Part shown: piece by piece, positions 6,945 to 17,189 of the stretch
How the letters are laid out: each line of letters begins with the position of its first letter
How positions within the stretch are numbered: position 1 is the first letter of the stretch
Assembly: GCA_002841885.1 (NCBI GenBank)
Contig: PHBE01000002.1
Coordinates: 124,001 to 188,000 of the forward strand
Direction of reading: 5' to 3'
Length of the DNA stretch: 64,000 bases
Source: Deltaproteobacteria bacterium HGW-Deltaproteobacteria-18
GTDB taxonomy: Bacteria > Desulfobacterota > Desulfovibrionia > Desulfovibrionales > Desulfomicrobiaceae
Position numbers and translations under genes: made by a program
The notes under the pieces: model-generated
The model's database searches: none
The model's input: the letters and a program-made list of their open reading frames with translations, nothing else
What the model was told of the DNA's origin: nothing

Positions 6945-9900
6945 CTACAGCCCGTGCACGAACACCCGATCCTCCCGCCCCATCTTCTGTGCCATGTCCG
7001 CGATCTGCGCCTGGTGGGTGAACATGATGATCTGGTTGCGGTCGGCCAGGCCTGCGAACACTTCGAGGGTCGCCCTGGCGCGCTCTTCGTCGAAATTGAT
7101 CAGGATGTCGTCGACGATGAACGGCATGGCCTCCATGCTCTTCAGGCGCAGCTCCAGGCTGGCCAGCCGCAGGGCCAGGTAGAGCTGGTCCCTGGTGCCG
7201 GAGCTCATGCCTTCGACCTTCACCAGAAAGCCGTTTGAACGCACGCCCATGAGCACCGGCCTGTCGGCCTCGTCGATATCCGCCCGCAGCGCGGCGAAGG
7301 AGCCCAGTGTGAGGTCTTTGAACAGGCCGGAGGCGATGGCCAGCAGCGGGTCCTGATGAGCGGCCCGGTAGCGCTCGATTTCCGAACGCAACACCCGGGA
7401 GGCGAGCTTGAGCCGGATGTAGCGGTCCGTCAGGCGTGCGATGCGGGCCAGGACCTCCTGCATCTCTTCGGCGATGCGCGCGGCTGCGTCATCGCCGTTC
7501 ATGCGCGCCAGCTCGCTTTTCTCCTGCCCCACCCGCTCCGCCAGGAGACCGGTCTGCGGCCTGACCTCTTCATCGAGCTCCGCGCGCAGGGTCGCGATCC
7601 TTCCGGGCAGGGCGTCGGCGTCCAGCCCGGCGGCCAGCGCCTCAAGATCCTGCAGGGTTCCGCCCTCGGCGATGCCCGCGAGGGTCGACTCGACCTCATG
7701 CAGATCGCGGCGCACCTCGGCATATTCGGCAAAACGGCGCTCGGCCACGGCCATGCACTCGTCGTCCTCACAGCGCGACTGCCGGCGCAGGGCGGCCATG
7801 CCTTCGTCCAGGAGTCGCATCTCCTCACTCAGGACGCGGATATTCTCGTGCAGGGCCGATTTCTCCTGCGCATGCCGCATGGATACGGCCTGGTCCCGCA
7901 CGGCCTGAGCCAAAAAACCCTTGAGTTGCCCGACCGTCAGCGCCGCATCGAGCTCCTTTTCGTCCGGGGCGATGAGCGCGGCGAGCTCGCGCACGCTGAC
8001 TTCAAACGCCCGTCCGTCGCGCTCGATGCCCTTGAGGCGTTTGCGCAGCACATCATCTTCATGGAGCTTGGCCAGGCATTCCTGGACCGTCTCCACATAG
8101 TCGGCGGCCTCGTCCGGAGACGCGCTGCCCGGCAGGCCAAGATATCCGAGCGACTCTTCCCAGGCCTGCCGCCACTCGTCCAGATTCTGCCGGGCGGTCT
8201 GCAAGTTCGCACCCGCCTTGTCCAGCGCCCCTTCCAGCTCGCCGATGGATCTGGTCAGAGCTTCGCGCCGGGAGTTCGCCTCGCGCAAATTCTCGACTAC
8301 GGCCTGGGCCTTGCGCACCACCGCCTCAATCCCGGTTCCGGACTGCGGGGGCTGCTCCTGCACGGCAGCAAGCTCCTGCACCAGCAGTGCCCGCAATTCC
8401 TCTTGCCTGGCCTGCCTGGCTCGCACATCGGCCCCGATTCTGCCCAACTCCTCGACCTGCTGGCGCAGGGCTTCAAAATTGCCAAGCCAGGCCCGCATCT
8501 CGCGGGGGCCAAGGGGCATGATCGAGCTTTCGGCCCACTGCTTGCGCCAGCGCGCCAGAAGATCCTCCCGCTCCTTCCGTGAAATATCAGACTGCAGGCG
8601 CAGCTCGGCCAGGCTCTGGCTTGCGGCCTCGATCCCGGCCAGGATCTGCCCGTGCTTCTGCACCCGGTCCGCCTCTCGGTACATGCGGTCGGCGGTCTGG
8701 TCGGCCAGTTCCACGCTCTCTTCATAGGCCGTCGGCAGGGGCTGCTCCGGCGCGAACAGAAGACTCTCCTGCGTCACGTCCTCCCCGTCGAGCCAGCACC
8801 GGCGCAGCAGCGACCAGCCCTGTTCACGGCGGTCGCGGCAGCCGGCCAGCTCCGTTTCAGACGGGACCACGGCGGCGTGTTCGATGGCTCGCAGGTCCCG
8901 GTTCAGGGCAGTCAGTTCCTGGCGTATCCGCCCCTCTTCGACGGATTGACGCCGCAGCTCCTCTTCGGCCGCCTGCAGCGCCTGCTCGAATTCGTTGACG
9001 GTTTCAGGCAACGGCAGGCGCAGCTGCGTCACCTCGTCCAGGGTTCCAGTCCACAGCCCCAGGCGTTGCAGGGCGGCCTGGCAGGTGTTTTGGACCCGCA
9101 GCAGGTCCGCGCGACGCAGTTCCAGTTCGCCGTCCAGATCACCGGCTTTGAGCACCAGGTTCAATGTCTGGATGAGGGTCGCGGCCTGTGCGGTCCGGCC
9201 CGTGGCGGCCAGCTCGGCCTTCCTGGCTTCAAGCTCCCGCTGCGCCTCGCGCAGGCGCAGTTCGGCCTGACGGACCTCCTGCAGCACGGCCTCGCGCCGC
9301 TGCCCCAGAGCCTGAACCGTCTTGCGCTTGGCAAGTCCGGGACGCAGGGCTTCGGCCTGCTCGACATCGATATCCGGGCGGATGCGGCGCAGGAGTTGGG
9401 CCGCTTCAGTCTTGTAGGCCACGCGCATGCCTTCAAGGCCGGGGTAATCCTTCTGCCCCTTGCGATACTCCCCAAGACGCTGATGCAGATCCTCGATGTC
9501 GTCGGCGTGATCAAGAACCGCCTGGTTGAGCCCGGCGGCATCCTGCATGGCCTCAAGCTCGGCCAGCCGCTGCAGCGCGCCTTCCAGACGGACCCTGGCC
9601 AGACGCCGCTGCTCGTCAAGTTGCCGCCGAGTGACACCAAAATCATCGGGGAGAGTCACAACCTCACCCATCGCATGAAGTTTATCGAGCAACAGGGTTC
9701 GGCGGCTCAGAAACGGCAAGGCCCGCTTCAGGCGTTCGAGCCGGTGGATCTCACGCTCAAGCTCAAGGCCCCGGGCCAGGAGACCGCGCATCTCCTCCTC
9801 GGCCTGGACCAGGGCCTGGCGGTGCCGAATCCATTCCTGACTGCCCAGGCTGGCCTGTCGTAAACGCGACTGCAGCTCCTTGTAATGCGCAACGGCCAGG

Positions 9901-10448
9901 GAGATTTCGCGGCTGGTGGCTCGCGGACGGAACAGTTCATCGGCATCACGCTCAAGACCGTCGATGACTGCTCTGAGGGAAGCGAAACCGGCTCCGGCCG
10001 AGAACAGGGCCTGGCCGATCTCGCCTTCCTGGTCGAGGATGCTCTGGCCTCCCTGCACGAGGGTTTCGTGATTGATCCCGTACATGCTGGAAAAGAGGTC
10101 CTGCCCCAGTCCCTGCAGATATGGAGCGAGTGCCTCGGCGGGCAGGGGCTGATCATGGGCGTCGAAGAGATCGTTCTTGTTTTTCTTGCGCCGGTAGAAA
10201 CTGAGCTCCTCGCCGTCGGCGCGTTGCAGGCAGCCGCCGACCAGCAGCTGGTCGTAGGCATGCAGGAAATTGTCGCCGGTGCGGAGCGGGAAGCCGTAAA
10301 AAAGGGCCTGCAGCGCGCGCATGGCGCTGGATTTTCCGGCCTCATTGGGACCATGAACGATGTGCAGGCCGGGCAAGGCCGAGTCAAAGTCCAGTTCACG
10401 GTCGCTGAACGGCCCGTAAGCCTTGAATTCCAGGCGCCTGATTTTCAT
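6945..10448 (-). CDS. YhaN-like AAA ATPase (SbcC/Rad50-related)
   Basis: This 1167-residue SMC-like ATPase probably works with the exonuclease encoded just upstream in DNA end processing. Residues 1-60 carry the N-terminal ATPase lobe with Walker A GPNEAGKS and the YhaN-type opening IRRLEFKAYGPFSDRELDF. The middle 900 residues are rich in Glu, Ala, Arg and Leu, as in a long coiled coil. The C-terminal lobe has signature MSSGTRDQLYLALRL and Walker B PFIVDDILINFD. No zinc-hook CxxC is evident in the middle, which is common in the YhaN branch. Its start overlaps the stop of the exonuclease gene by 4 bp, so the two are translated together. Confidence 0.88.
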   Translation of the reverse strand: MKIRRLEFKAYGPFSDRELDFDSALPGLHIVHGPNEAGKSSAMRALQALFYGFPLRTGDNFLHAYDQLLVGGCLQRADGEELSFYRRKKNKNDLFDAHDQPLPAEALAPYLQGLGQDLFSSMYGINHETLVQGGQSILDQEGEIGQALFSAGAGFASLRAVIDGLERDADELFRPRATSREISLAVAHYKELQSRLRQASLGSQEWIRHRQALVQAEEEMRGLLARGLELEREIHRLERLKRALPFLSRRTLLLDKLHAMGEVVTLPDDFGVTRRQLDEQRRLARVRLEGALQRLAELEAMQDAAGLNQAVLDHADDIEDLHQRLGEYRKGQKDYPGLEGMRVAYKTEAAQLLRRIRPDIDVEQAEALRPGLAKRKTVQALGQRREAVLQEVRQAELRLREAQRELEARKAELAATGRTAQAATLIQTLNLVLKAGDLDGELELRRADLLRVQNTCQAALQRLGLWTGTLDEVTQLRLPLPETVNEFEQALQAAEEELRRQSVEEGRIRQELTALNRDLRAIEHAAVVPSETELAGCRDRREQGWSLLRRCWLDGEDVTQESLLFAPEQPLPTAYEESVELADQTADRMYREADRVQKHGQILAGIEAASQSLAELRLQSDISRKEREDLLARWRKQWAESSIMPLGPREMRAWLGNFEALRQQVEELGRIGADVRARQARQEELRALLVQELAAVQEQPPQSGTGIEAVVRKAQAVVENLREANSRREALTRSIGELEGALDKAGANLQTARQNLDEWRQAWEESLGYLGLPGSASPDEAADYVETVQECLAKLHEDDVLRKRLKGIERDGRAFEVSVRELAALIAPDEKELDAALTVGQLKGFLAQAVRDQAVSMRHAQEKSALHENIRVLSEEMRLLDEGMAALRRQSRCEDDECMAVAERRFAEYAEVRRDLHEVESTLAGIAEGGTLQDLEALAAGLDADALPGRIATLRAELDEEVRPQTGLLAERVGQEKSELARMNGDDAAARIAEEMQEVLARIARLTDRYIRLKLASRVLRSEIERYRAAHQDPLLAIASGLFKDLTLGSFAALRADIDEADRPVLMGVRSNGFLVKVEGMSSGTRDQLYLALRLASLELRLKSMEAMPFIVDDILINFDEERARATLEVFAGLADRNQIIMFTHQAQIADMAQKMGREDRVFVHGL

Positions 10449-11692
10449 GCGCCCTCCTGCAATCTGGCCATGAGCAGTTCCCTGACCTCGTCGCGCACCA
10501 TGGTCAGTCTCTCCTCGTCCGGGGCAAAAGGATCTGCCTCCCCGAGCAGTTCGGCGGGAAGCTTCGAACGCAGGGTCTCGAACTCGGGAACAAGCTCCGT
10601 GAGCGAAGAGGAATCGAGGCGCATCTGCGCGATGGCCTCCAGCAGACCGCTGAGTGGGGAATCGGCATCCGGGGCATCGCTGCCGGAAGCCTGGGATTTC
10701 GTGGAGATACTCAGCTTTTCCAGCCAGACATCGCCCAGGTCCGCCGCCATGACCCTGAATTCGTCGCGAAGCACCTCCTCCCGGCGATGCAACCGCTCAT
10801 GCAGAACGGTCCGGCCATCAAGCACTACCCGCAACGCAAGCGGGCGGCCTTCGGCAGAGCGCCGCTCAAGCTCCATGGCCTCGCGCACGCGGTCGGCGAC
10901 GGCTTCGAGGCGCTCGCAGGAGGCCATGTCCACCCGGCAGAACGCAAAGCGCAGCACGTCGAGCTCGCGGAAATCCACTTCCGTGATTTGCCCGTCTTCG
11001 ACGGTGACGAGCTGACATCCCTTGGCCCCTGCTTCGCGGATATGGCGACCCTGGATGTTGCCGGAAAAGACCAACCACGGATTGCTCTGCAGGACCTCTC
11101 GCTGATGCACGTGCCCCAGGGCCCAGTAGTCGTACCCTTTGGAAACGAGGCCCTCCAGGGTGCACGGGGCGTAGGGCTCGTGACCGGGGCGCCCGGTCAT
11201 GCTGGTGTGCAGCAGGCCGATGTTGCACAGGCCGGGCAGGGCCTGCGGATAACTGCGGCTCAAGTCCTCGGTCACGCTGCGCCCGGCGAAGCTCTGGCCG
11301 TGGATGGCCACTCCCAGCTCATCGAGCGTCCTTGTTTCGGGCTTCTTGTGGGAGAAAAGGGTCACGTTGTCCGGCAGGCTCAGGGCGCGGGTCAGGGAAC
11401 TGGCCGCATCATGATTGCCGGAAACCAGGAAGACCCGAATGCCCGCCTCGCGCAGGCGGCCCATGCGATGGGTGAAGTAAAGGCCGGTGTTGTAGTCTTT
11501 CCAGTCCCCGTCAAAGAGGTCCCCGGCCAGAAGGACAAAAGCCGCCCCCTCCTCGATGGCCAGGCTGACCAGATTGTCGAAAGCCCGCCGCGCCGCCCCG
11601 CGGATCTGCTCCACGGGCGCGTCGGGATAGGACTCCAATCCCCGCAGGGGGCTGTCCAGATGAATGTCTGCGGCGTGAATGAAGCGGAACAT
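10445..11692 (-). CDS. YhaO/SbcD-like DNA repair exonuclease (metallophosphatase)
   Basis: This is a calcineurin-type nuclease subunit. The metal-binding motifs appear in order: HAADIHLDSPL (DxH), LLAGDLFDG (GDxxD), LVSGNHD (GNHD), LLHTS and GHVHQRE (GHxH). The 415-residue form starting at MFRFIHAAD (11692) is preferred because GGGAG lies 6 bp upstream and because the family starts directly with the first beta strand; a GTG or ATG 9 codons earlier is possible. It pairs with the YhaN-like ATPase downstream as a Mre11/Rad50-type complex. Confidence 0.88.
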   Translation of the reverse strand: MFRFIHAADIHLDSPLRGLESYPDAPVEQIRGAARRAFDNLVSLAIEEGAAFVLLAGDLFDGDWKDYNTGLYFTHRMGRLREAGIRVFLVSGNHDAASSLTRALSLPDNVTLFSHKKPETRTLDELGVAIHGQSFAGRSVTEDLSRSYPQALPGLCNIGLLHTSMTGRPGHEPYAPCTLEGLVSKGYDYWALGHVHQREVLQSNPWLVFSGNIQGRHIREAGAKGCQLVTVEDGQITEVDFRELDVLRFAFCRVDMASCERLEAVADRVREAMELERRSAEGRPLALRVVLDGRTVLHERLHRREEVLRDEFRVMAADLGDVWLEKLSISTKSQASGSDAPDADSPLSGLLEAIAQMRLDSSSLTELVPEFETLRSKLPAELLGEADPFAPDEERLTMVRDEVRELLMARLQEGA

Positions 11693-11776
11693 GAAATCTC
11701 CCGGTTGCGGCGCGGTCACGTTTCAACGGCGCAGCATGAAGTAATGCCGCCCGCGATGCAAGCCCCCGCACTCGAG

Positions 11777-13066
<1,290 letters not shown>

Positions 13067-13103
13067 GGGGAAGAGGCGCCCGTCATGCGAGACGTGGCGG
13101 GCA

Positions 13104-14354
13104 TCATACGAGTTCGTAGAGGTGAGTCATGTCCCTGGGGCCCAGACGCAGCAGCTCCTCCAGAGAGTAGCCCAGCGCGGCGCAGCCCTGGACGTTCGCG
13201 TCACGGAAGAGGTCGAGCCGACCCTCCGGATCAAGTCCCACCACATACATGGCGTCACTGGCGGTCTCGAACAGCACTCTGTAGCGTTCCTCGCTCTCCT
13301 GCCGGGCCTGACGCGCCAGCATCCTGTCCGTGATGTCCGCGCAGGCCCCGAGGACGACCTTGCGCCCCTGGTACTCCACCAGAGCCGGAACATACTCGAC
13401 CCAGCGCACATTACCGTCCTTGCGGCGGATTCTGAACTCGGACCGCCCGATGGCTTGCCCGTCGGAACCCGGAGCATCCTGGTCGACTGCGCCGCGATGT
13501 TCGGGGTCGATGATCTCCCGGATCATCGTGCCCGAGAGTTCGTCGAACCCGTATCCGGTTGCTGCCTCGACGGCCGGGTTGGCGTAGAGGACTCGCCCGT
13601 CATCGAGGAGCAGCACGCCCATGGAGGAATGTTCCGTCAGCGTCCGGAAGAGGTATTCACTCTCGTTGAGCTTCTCCATGAGCGCGTCGTTTCGCAGCTG
13701 CAGAAGAGTGTACCTGGCGAACTGGCGGTTGGTCCTGAAGGCCATGATGAACATCATGACAGTGAAAATGAAGAACAGCAGGGCCATGCCCCGGAAGAAC
13801 GGATCTCCGGCCTGGTTCACCAGGATGATCTGCATGGGCAGCGCCTGGGGGATGGCGAAGAGCACAAAGTTGGGCAGCAGGTGGGCGAGATAGACGGCCG
13901 CACCCGTCAGTGTCCCCCCCACGAGCAGGATGTGGAAGGCCTGTCCCAGAGGAGGGAGCTTGGCGAAAAACAGGGGGGCCGACAGCCCCCAGATGATCCC
14001 GGAGCACAAGGTGCCAAGGGCCAGGATTCGGGACCATTGCACCACGGACAGCCGCGCACGCAGCCGGTAAAAGAAAAACACGGCGAGCAGGCGCGGAACG
14101 GAGCAAAGAACGAGGGCGCCATACCACAACAAGAGCTCGAAGGTCGGCAGATGGCCGTAGAGAAAAGCCAGGAAGATGCTCCCGTTGAACACGTTCGCAG
14201 CTATGGAAACCCGCGAGTTGGTGACAAGAAATTCCAGCTGCCGCTCCCGAAGTTTTTCGAGCATGCGCGGATTCTCGGGTATGAATGCACCCTCAGAGGC
14301 CTCGTTCAAGATCATTGCGTCCACCCGTGCTTGTGTCCGTAAGATATGTAACAA
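13104..14354 (-). pseudogene. Hybrid sensor kinase, N-terminal part (membrane region, two PAS)
   Basis: This is the first half of the broken kinase. Residues about 50-200 contain five or so hydrophobic segments (such as LWYGALVLCSVPRLLAVFFFY and FHILLVGGTLTGAAVYLAHLL), giving a membrane sensor region. A PAS domain follows (LTEHSSMGVLLLDDGRVLYANPA to VLGACADITDRM), then the first half of a second PAS (YRVLFETASDAMYVVGLD to GYSLEELLRLGPRD). Reading ends at TGA after THLYELV, where the other frame continues with YDARHVSHDGR. Compared with usual PAS domains the region before the break also seems about 20 residues short. The start is uncertain; an internal ATG at 14315 is also possible. Confidence 0.75.
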
Positions 14355-14391
14355 CCGGCATCCATGAAGATACTTCGGTTCAGGTCGTCTG

Positions 14392-15768
14392 TCAGAAGAT
14401 GGGCATGTCCTGCCCGTTCACGGCCAGCTTGCCGTTGGCGAACATGGCCTGGGTCTTGATGATGCCGCCCTCGCGCACGATCAGGCCGCGTTCCAGTAGC
14501 GGCTCGATCTGCTCGGCGTAACGCAGCTGCACCAGGGTTTCGAGATCGCCCTCGACCTGCTCGTTTTCCAGACCGATGCGCAGCAGGCCCTTGAGCAGTT
14601 CCTCATGCGCGGCCATCCGTGCATCTGCTTCAAGATGCTGCAGCAGCATGAGCGGATTCAACGCAGCCTCGGCACCCGGCGACAGCAACTTGAGCGAGAA
14701 GGCGCCGGTAAAATCGCCCATGGGTGTGGTCACCTGCAGGTGCGGCATGTTCAGTTCCGGCGTTCCGGTCAGCACTTTGGCGAATAAACCGGCATAAAGT
14801 TCTCCGACCTTGTCAAAGAACACCTCTGACTCCGTGTCAGCCGTGGTATGGTAGAGTTGCTGCAAGCTGACCTGAAATTCGCTCAAGACTGCCGCGTCGA
14901 TGTTCTTCCCTGAAAGTTCGCAGGAGGCCGGACCATAGGCCGTGTCACCGACGGTTATGCTCTGAAGGCCCATGGCCTGCGCATAATTGTAAAGGACACC
15001 GTCGCAGCTGCTGTCCGAGGAAATGCGCAGATCACGCATGCGGATCGCGTCGCCTTCCACCGGATCGGCGGTTATGGCCGCGACGCTCACCGTGGCCTGG
15101 CCCGCATAGACAAAAGGCAGTACCTCGACCATGTCGAAATCCGACGACAGGGCTTCAAGCTCCATGTTCCCATCCGCAGTCTTGACTGTCAGGCCCGGCA
15201 TGTCCAGTTCGCCGCGCAGAGAGCGGGTAACCGGAACATACTGGCCCTTCAGGACAAGGCCGCCCCAAGTGACCTGCTCGCCATCCATGACCCGGTCGAT
15301 GGCCGGGACGAGCACATCGCCTGCGACTTCGCCTCCGAAACCAACGCGCACCTCCGAGGTGGTCTGTGCCAATTCGGGAAGGCGGGTGAAAAGTGTCTGG
15401 CCAAGGCCATCGGCAGTCAGGGGTTCGACAGTGCTGGAAATCCGCATCAGTCCCGGCTTGCTGAAAAAGCCGCTTCCCTCGCCTGTCAGGGGGCCGTGGT
15501 GGAGGACATGATTGACGACAAAGCGCAAGCTCTCATCTTCGCTGGAATCGGTCAGAGTCCCGGGAACACTCAGCTCAACCAGAGTCTGGGCCGTGGAGGT
15601 GAAGAAGCCGCGCTCGTAGCGCTGATTGGAAAGAGAGAGGAATCCATACCGCTCATATTCTTTCACCGCTGAAAAATACTGCTCCCGGGCCTGGCCTCCA
15701 AACATATACGCGGCGCCCGCATAGACTCCAAGAGCAAGAATTATCAGAAAAAACAGGAACTTCTTCAC
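14392..15768 (-). CDS. DUF945/YdgA-like exported protein
   Basis: The 458-residue product has one N-terminal hydrophobic helix (FLFFLIILALGVYAGAAYMFGG) followed by a long extracytoplasmic domain, so it is anchored in or exported across the inner membrane. The pattern of an early Y...Y..G segment, N-Q-R-YERGFFTSTAQT, repeated GxL and VE motifs, and a C-terminal part about conversion of Leu-rich helices fits the DUF945 (YdgA) family, whose biochemical role is unclear. A GTG start at 15768 is preferred because CTGGAGG lies just upstream; ATG at 15783 or earlier lies in or before that site. It follows 37 bp upstream of the broken kinase's... on the minus strand its stop lies 37 bp after the kinase start region, with both genes reading leftward. 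Confidence 0.7.
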   Translation of the reverse strand: MKKFLFFLIILALGVYAGAAYMFGGQAREQYFSAVKEYERYGFLSLSNQRYERGFFTSTAQTLVELSVPGTLTDSSEDESLRFVVNHVLHHGPLTGEGSGFFSKPGLMRISSTVEPLTADGLGQTLFTRLPELAQTTSEVRVGFGGEVAGDVLVPAIDRVMDGEQVTWGGLVLKGQYVPVTRSLRGELDMPGLTVKTADGNMELEALSSDFDMVEVLPFVYAGQATVSVAAITADPVEGDAIRMRDLRISSDSSCDGVLYNYAQAMGLQSITVGDTAYGPASCELSGKNIDAAVLSEFQVSLQQLYHTTADTESEVFFDKVGELYAGLFAKVLTGTPELNMPHLQVTTPMGDFTGAFSLKLLSPGAEAALNPLMLLQHLEADARMAAHEELLKGLLRIGLENEQVEGDLETLVQLRYAEQIEPLLERGLIVREGGIIKTQAMFANGKLAVNGQDMPIF

Positions 15769-15906
15769 ACAACCTCCAGGCATGTTCCGCCAAATTATGT
15801 CAACATTCAACGCCACCGACAATCTGCTGGCACATCGTGCTGAAGAAAACAACACATATCGAACACATCGCAGTGAGACCTGATCAGTTCCCGAGTATTT
15901 GTCCGG

Positions 15907-15946
15907 ACAAAAAAGGACCCCCCCTGGAAACAACTTCCAAGGGGGG
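15907..15946 (-). terminator. Intrinsic terminator after ackA (end of lactate operon)
   Basis: Read on the minus strand, a strong hairpin (ACCCCCCTTGGAA with TTTCCAGGGGGGG, one mismatch) is followed by TCC and a run of six T. It lies about 30 bp beyond the ackA stop and should end transcription of the lactate operon. Confidence 0.85.
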
Positions 15947-15973
15947 TACAAGGAGGGGGAGGGACTTTTTTTT

Positions 15974-17179
15974 CTACTTCAGGACGCTTAAAGTGGCCTT
16001 GGCTATGGCCAGTTCCTCGTTAGTGGGGATAACGAGGATGGCGACCTTGCTGCCGTCCGCCTGCACTGCCGTCGCGACTTTCTTGCGTCCGGCGTTGCGG
16101 GCGGGATCGATGCTGATACCGAGATGCTCGAGATTTGCGCAGACACGGGCGCGGACGATCTCGTCATTCTCGCCGATGCCGGCGGTGAAGACCAGGGCGT
16201 CCAGGGGACCGGTCACGGCGTAGTAGGCGCCGATGTATTTCTTGATGCGGTAGACAAACATGTCTACAGCCAGGGCGGCCTTCTTGTCGCCCTTCTCGGC
16301 CGCCGAATGGATGTCGCGCATGTCGTTCATGCCGCAGATGCCCTTGAGGCCGCTCTGCTTGTTCAGGATGGAGTCGACCTCATCCATGGAGAGGCCCTTC
16401 TCCTTCATGAGGAAAGGCAGGATGGCGGGATCGATGTCGCCGCTGCGGGTGCCCATCATGACTCCGGCCAGAGGGGTCAGGCCCATGGAGGTGTCGATGC
16501 ACTTTCCGCCGCGAACGGCCGCCATGCTGCAACCGTTGCCCAGATGCAGGGTGACCAGGTTCACTTCGTCCTCGGCCTTGCCGAGCATGGCCGCAGCCTG
16601 CTGCGCGACATAGCGGTGCGAGGTGCCGTGGAAACCGTAACGGCGGATCTTGAGCTCTTCGTAAAGCTCGTAGGGGATCGGATACATGAAGGCTTCTGCC
16701 GGCATGGTCTGATGGAATTCCGTATCGAAGACAGCCACCTGCGGCACTCCGGCGAAAAGCTCGCGGGCGACCTCGATGCCGACCAGGTTGGCCGGGTTGT
16801 GCAGGGGCGAAAGGTGACAGTTCTCGCGGATCTTCTCGACCACGTCGTCATCGATGAGCGTGCTCTTGAACAGGGTCTCGCCGCCCTGTACGACGCGATG
16901 TCCGATGGCGTCGATTTCGGAAGATGAGGCGATGACGCCCGTGTCCGCACCCGTGACCAGATCGACCACGGTGTGCATGGCAGCGCGGTGATCGGGGAAG
17001 GCCACTTCGCGGTCAACCTCGGCCTCACGCTCGGTGCCCGGCCACGACTTCTGGCTGACCTTGCCCATGGCGTCGCCGATGCGTTCCACAAGGCCGGTGG
17101 CCATGACTGCGCCGTTATCCATGTCCAGAAGCTGGTATTTGAGGGAGGAGCTCCCTGAATTGACTACAAATATCTTCAT
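15974..17179 (-). CDS. ackA: Acetate kinase
   Basis: AckA transfers the phosphate of acetyl phosphate to ADP, giving acetate and ATP; this is the substrate-level ATP gain of lactate oxidation. The 401-residue length is standard. Seen motifs include the start VVNSGSSSLKYQ, VVQGGETLF, FDTEFHQTMP, RRYGFHGTSHRYV, LHLGNGCSMAAV and FTAGIGEN, with catalytic Asp in AVFDTEF and Arg in HRVVQGG and MGTRSGDID. Its start lies 10 bp downstream of the pta stop, so both are in one transcript. A strong terminator follows it. Confidence 0.98.
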   Translation of the reverse strand: MKIFVVNSGSSSLKYQLLDMDNGAVMATGLVERIGDAMGKVSQKSWPGTEREAEVDREVAFPDHRAAMHTVVDLVTGADTGVIASSSEIDAIGHRVVQGGETLFKSTLIDDDVVEKIRENCHLSPLHNPANLVGIEVARELFAGVPQVAVFDTEFHQTMPAEAFMYPIPYELYEELKIRRYGFHGTSHRYVAQQAAAMLGKAEDEVNLVTLHLGNGCSMAAVRGGKCIDTSMGLTPLAGVMMGTRSGDIDPAILPFLMKEKGLSMDEVDSILNKQSGLKGICGMNDMRDIHSAAEKGDKKAALAVDMFVYRIKKYIGAYYAVTGPLDALVFTAGIGENDEIVRARVCANLEHLGISIDPARNAGRKKVATAVQADGSKVAILVIPTNEELAIAKATLSVLK

Positions 17180-17189
17180 AATATCCTCT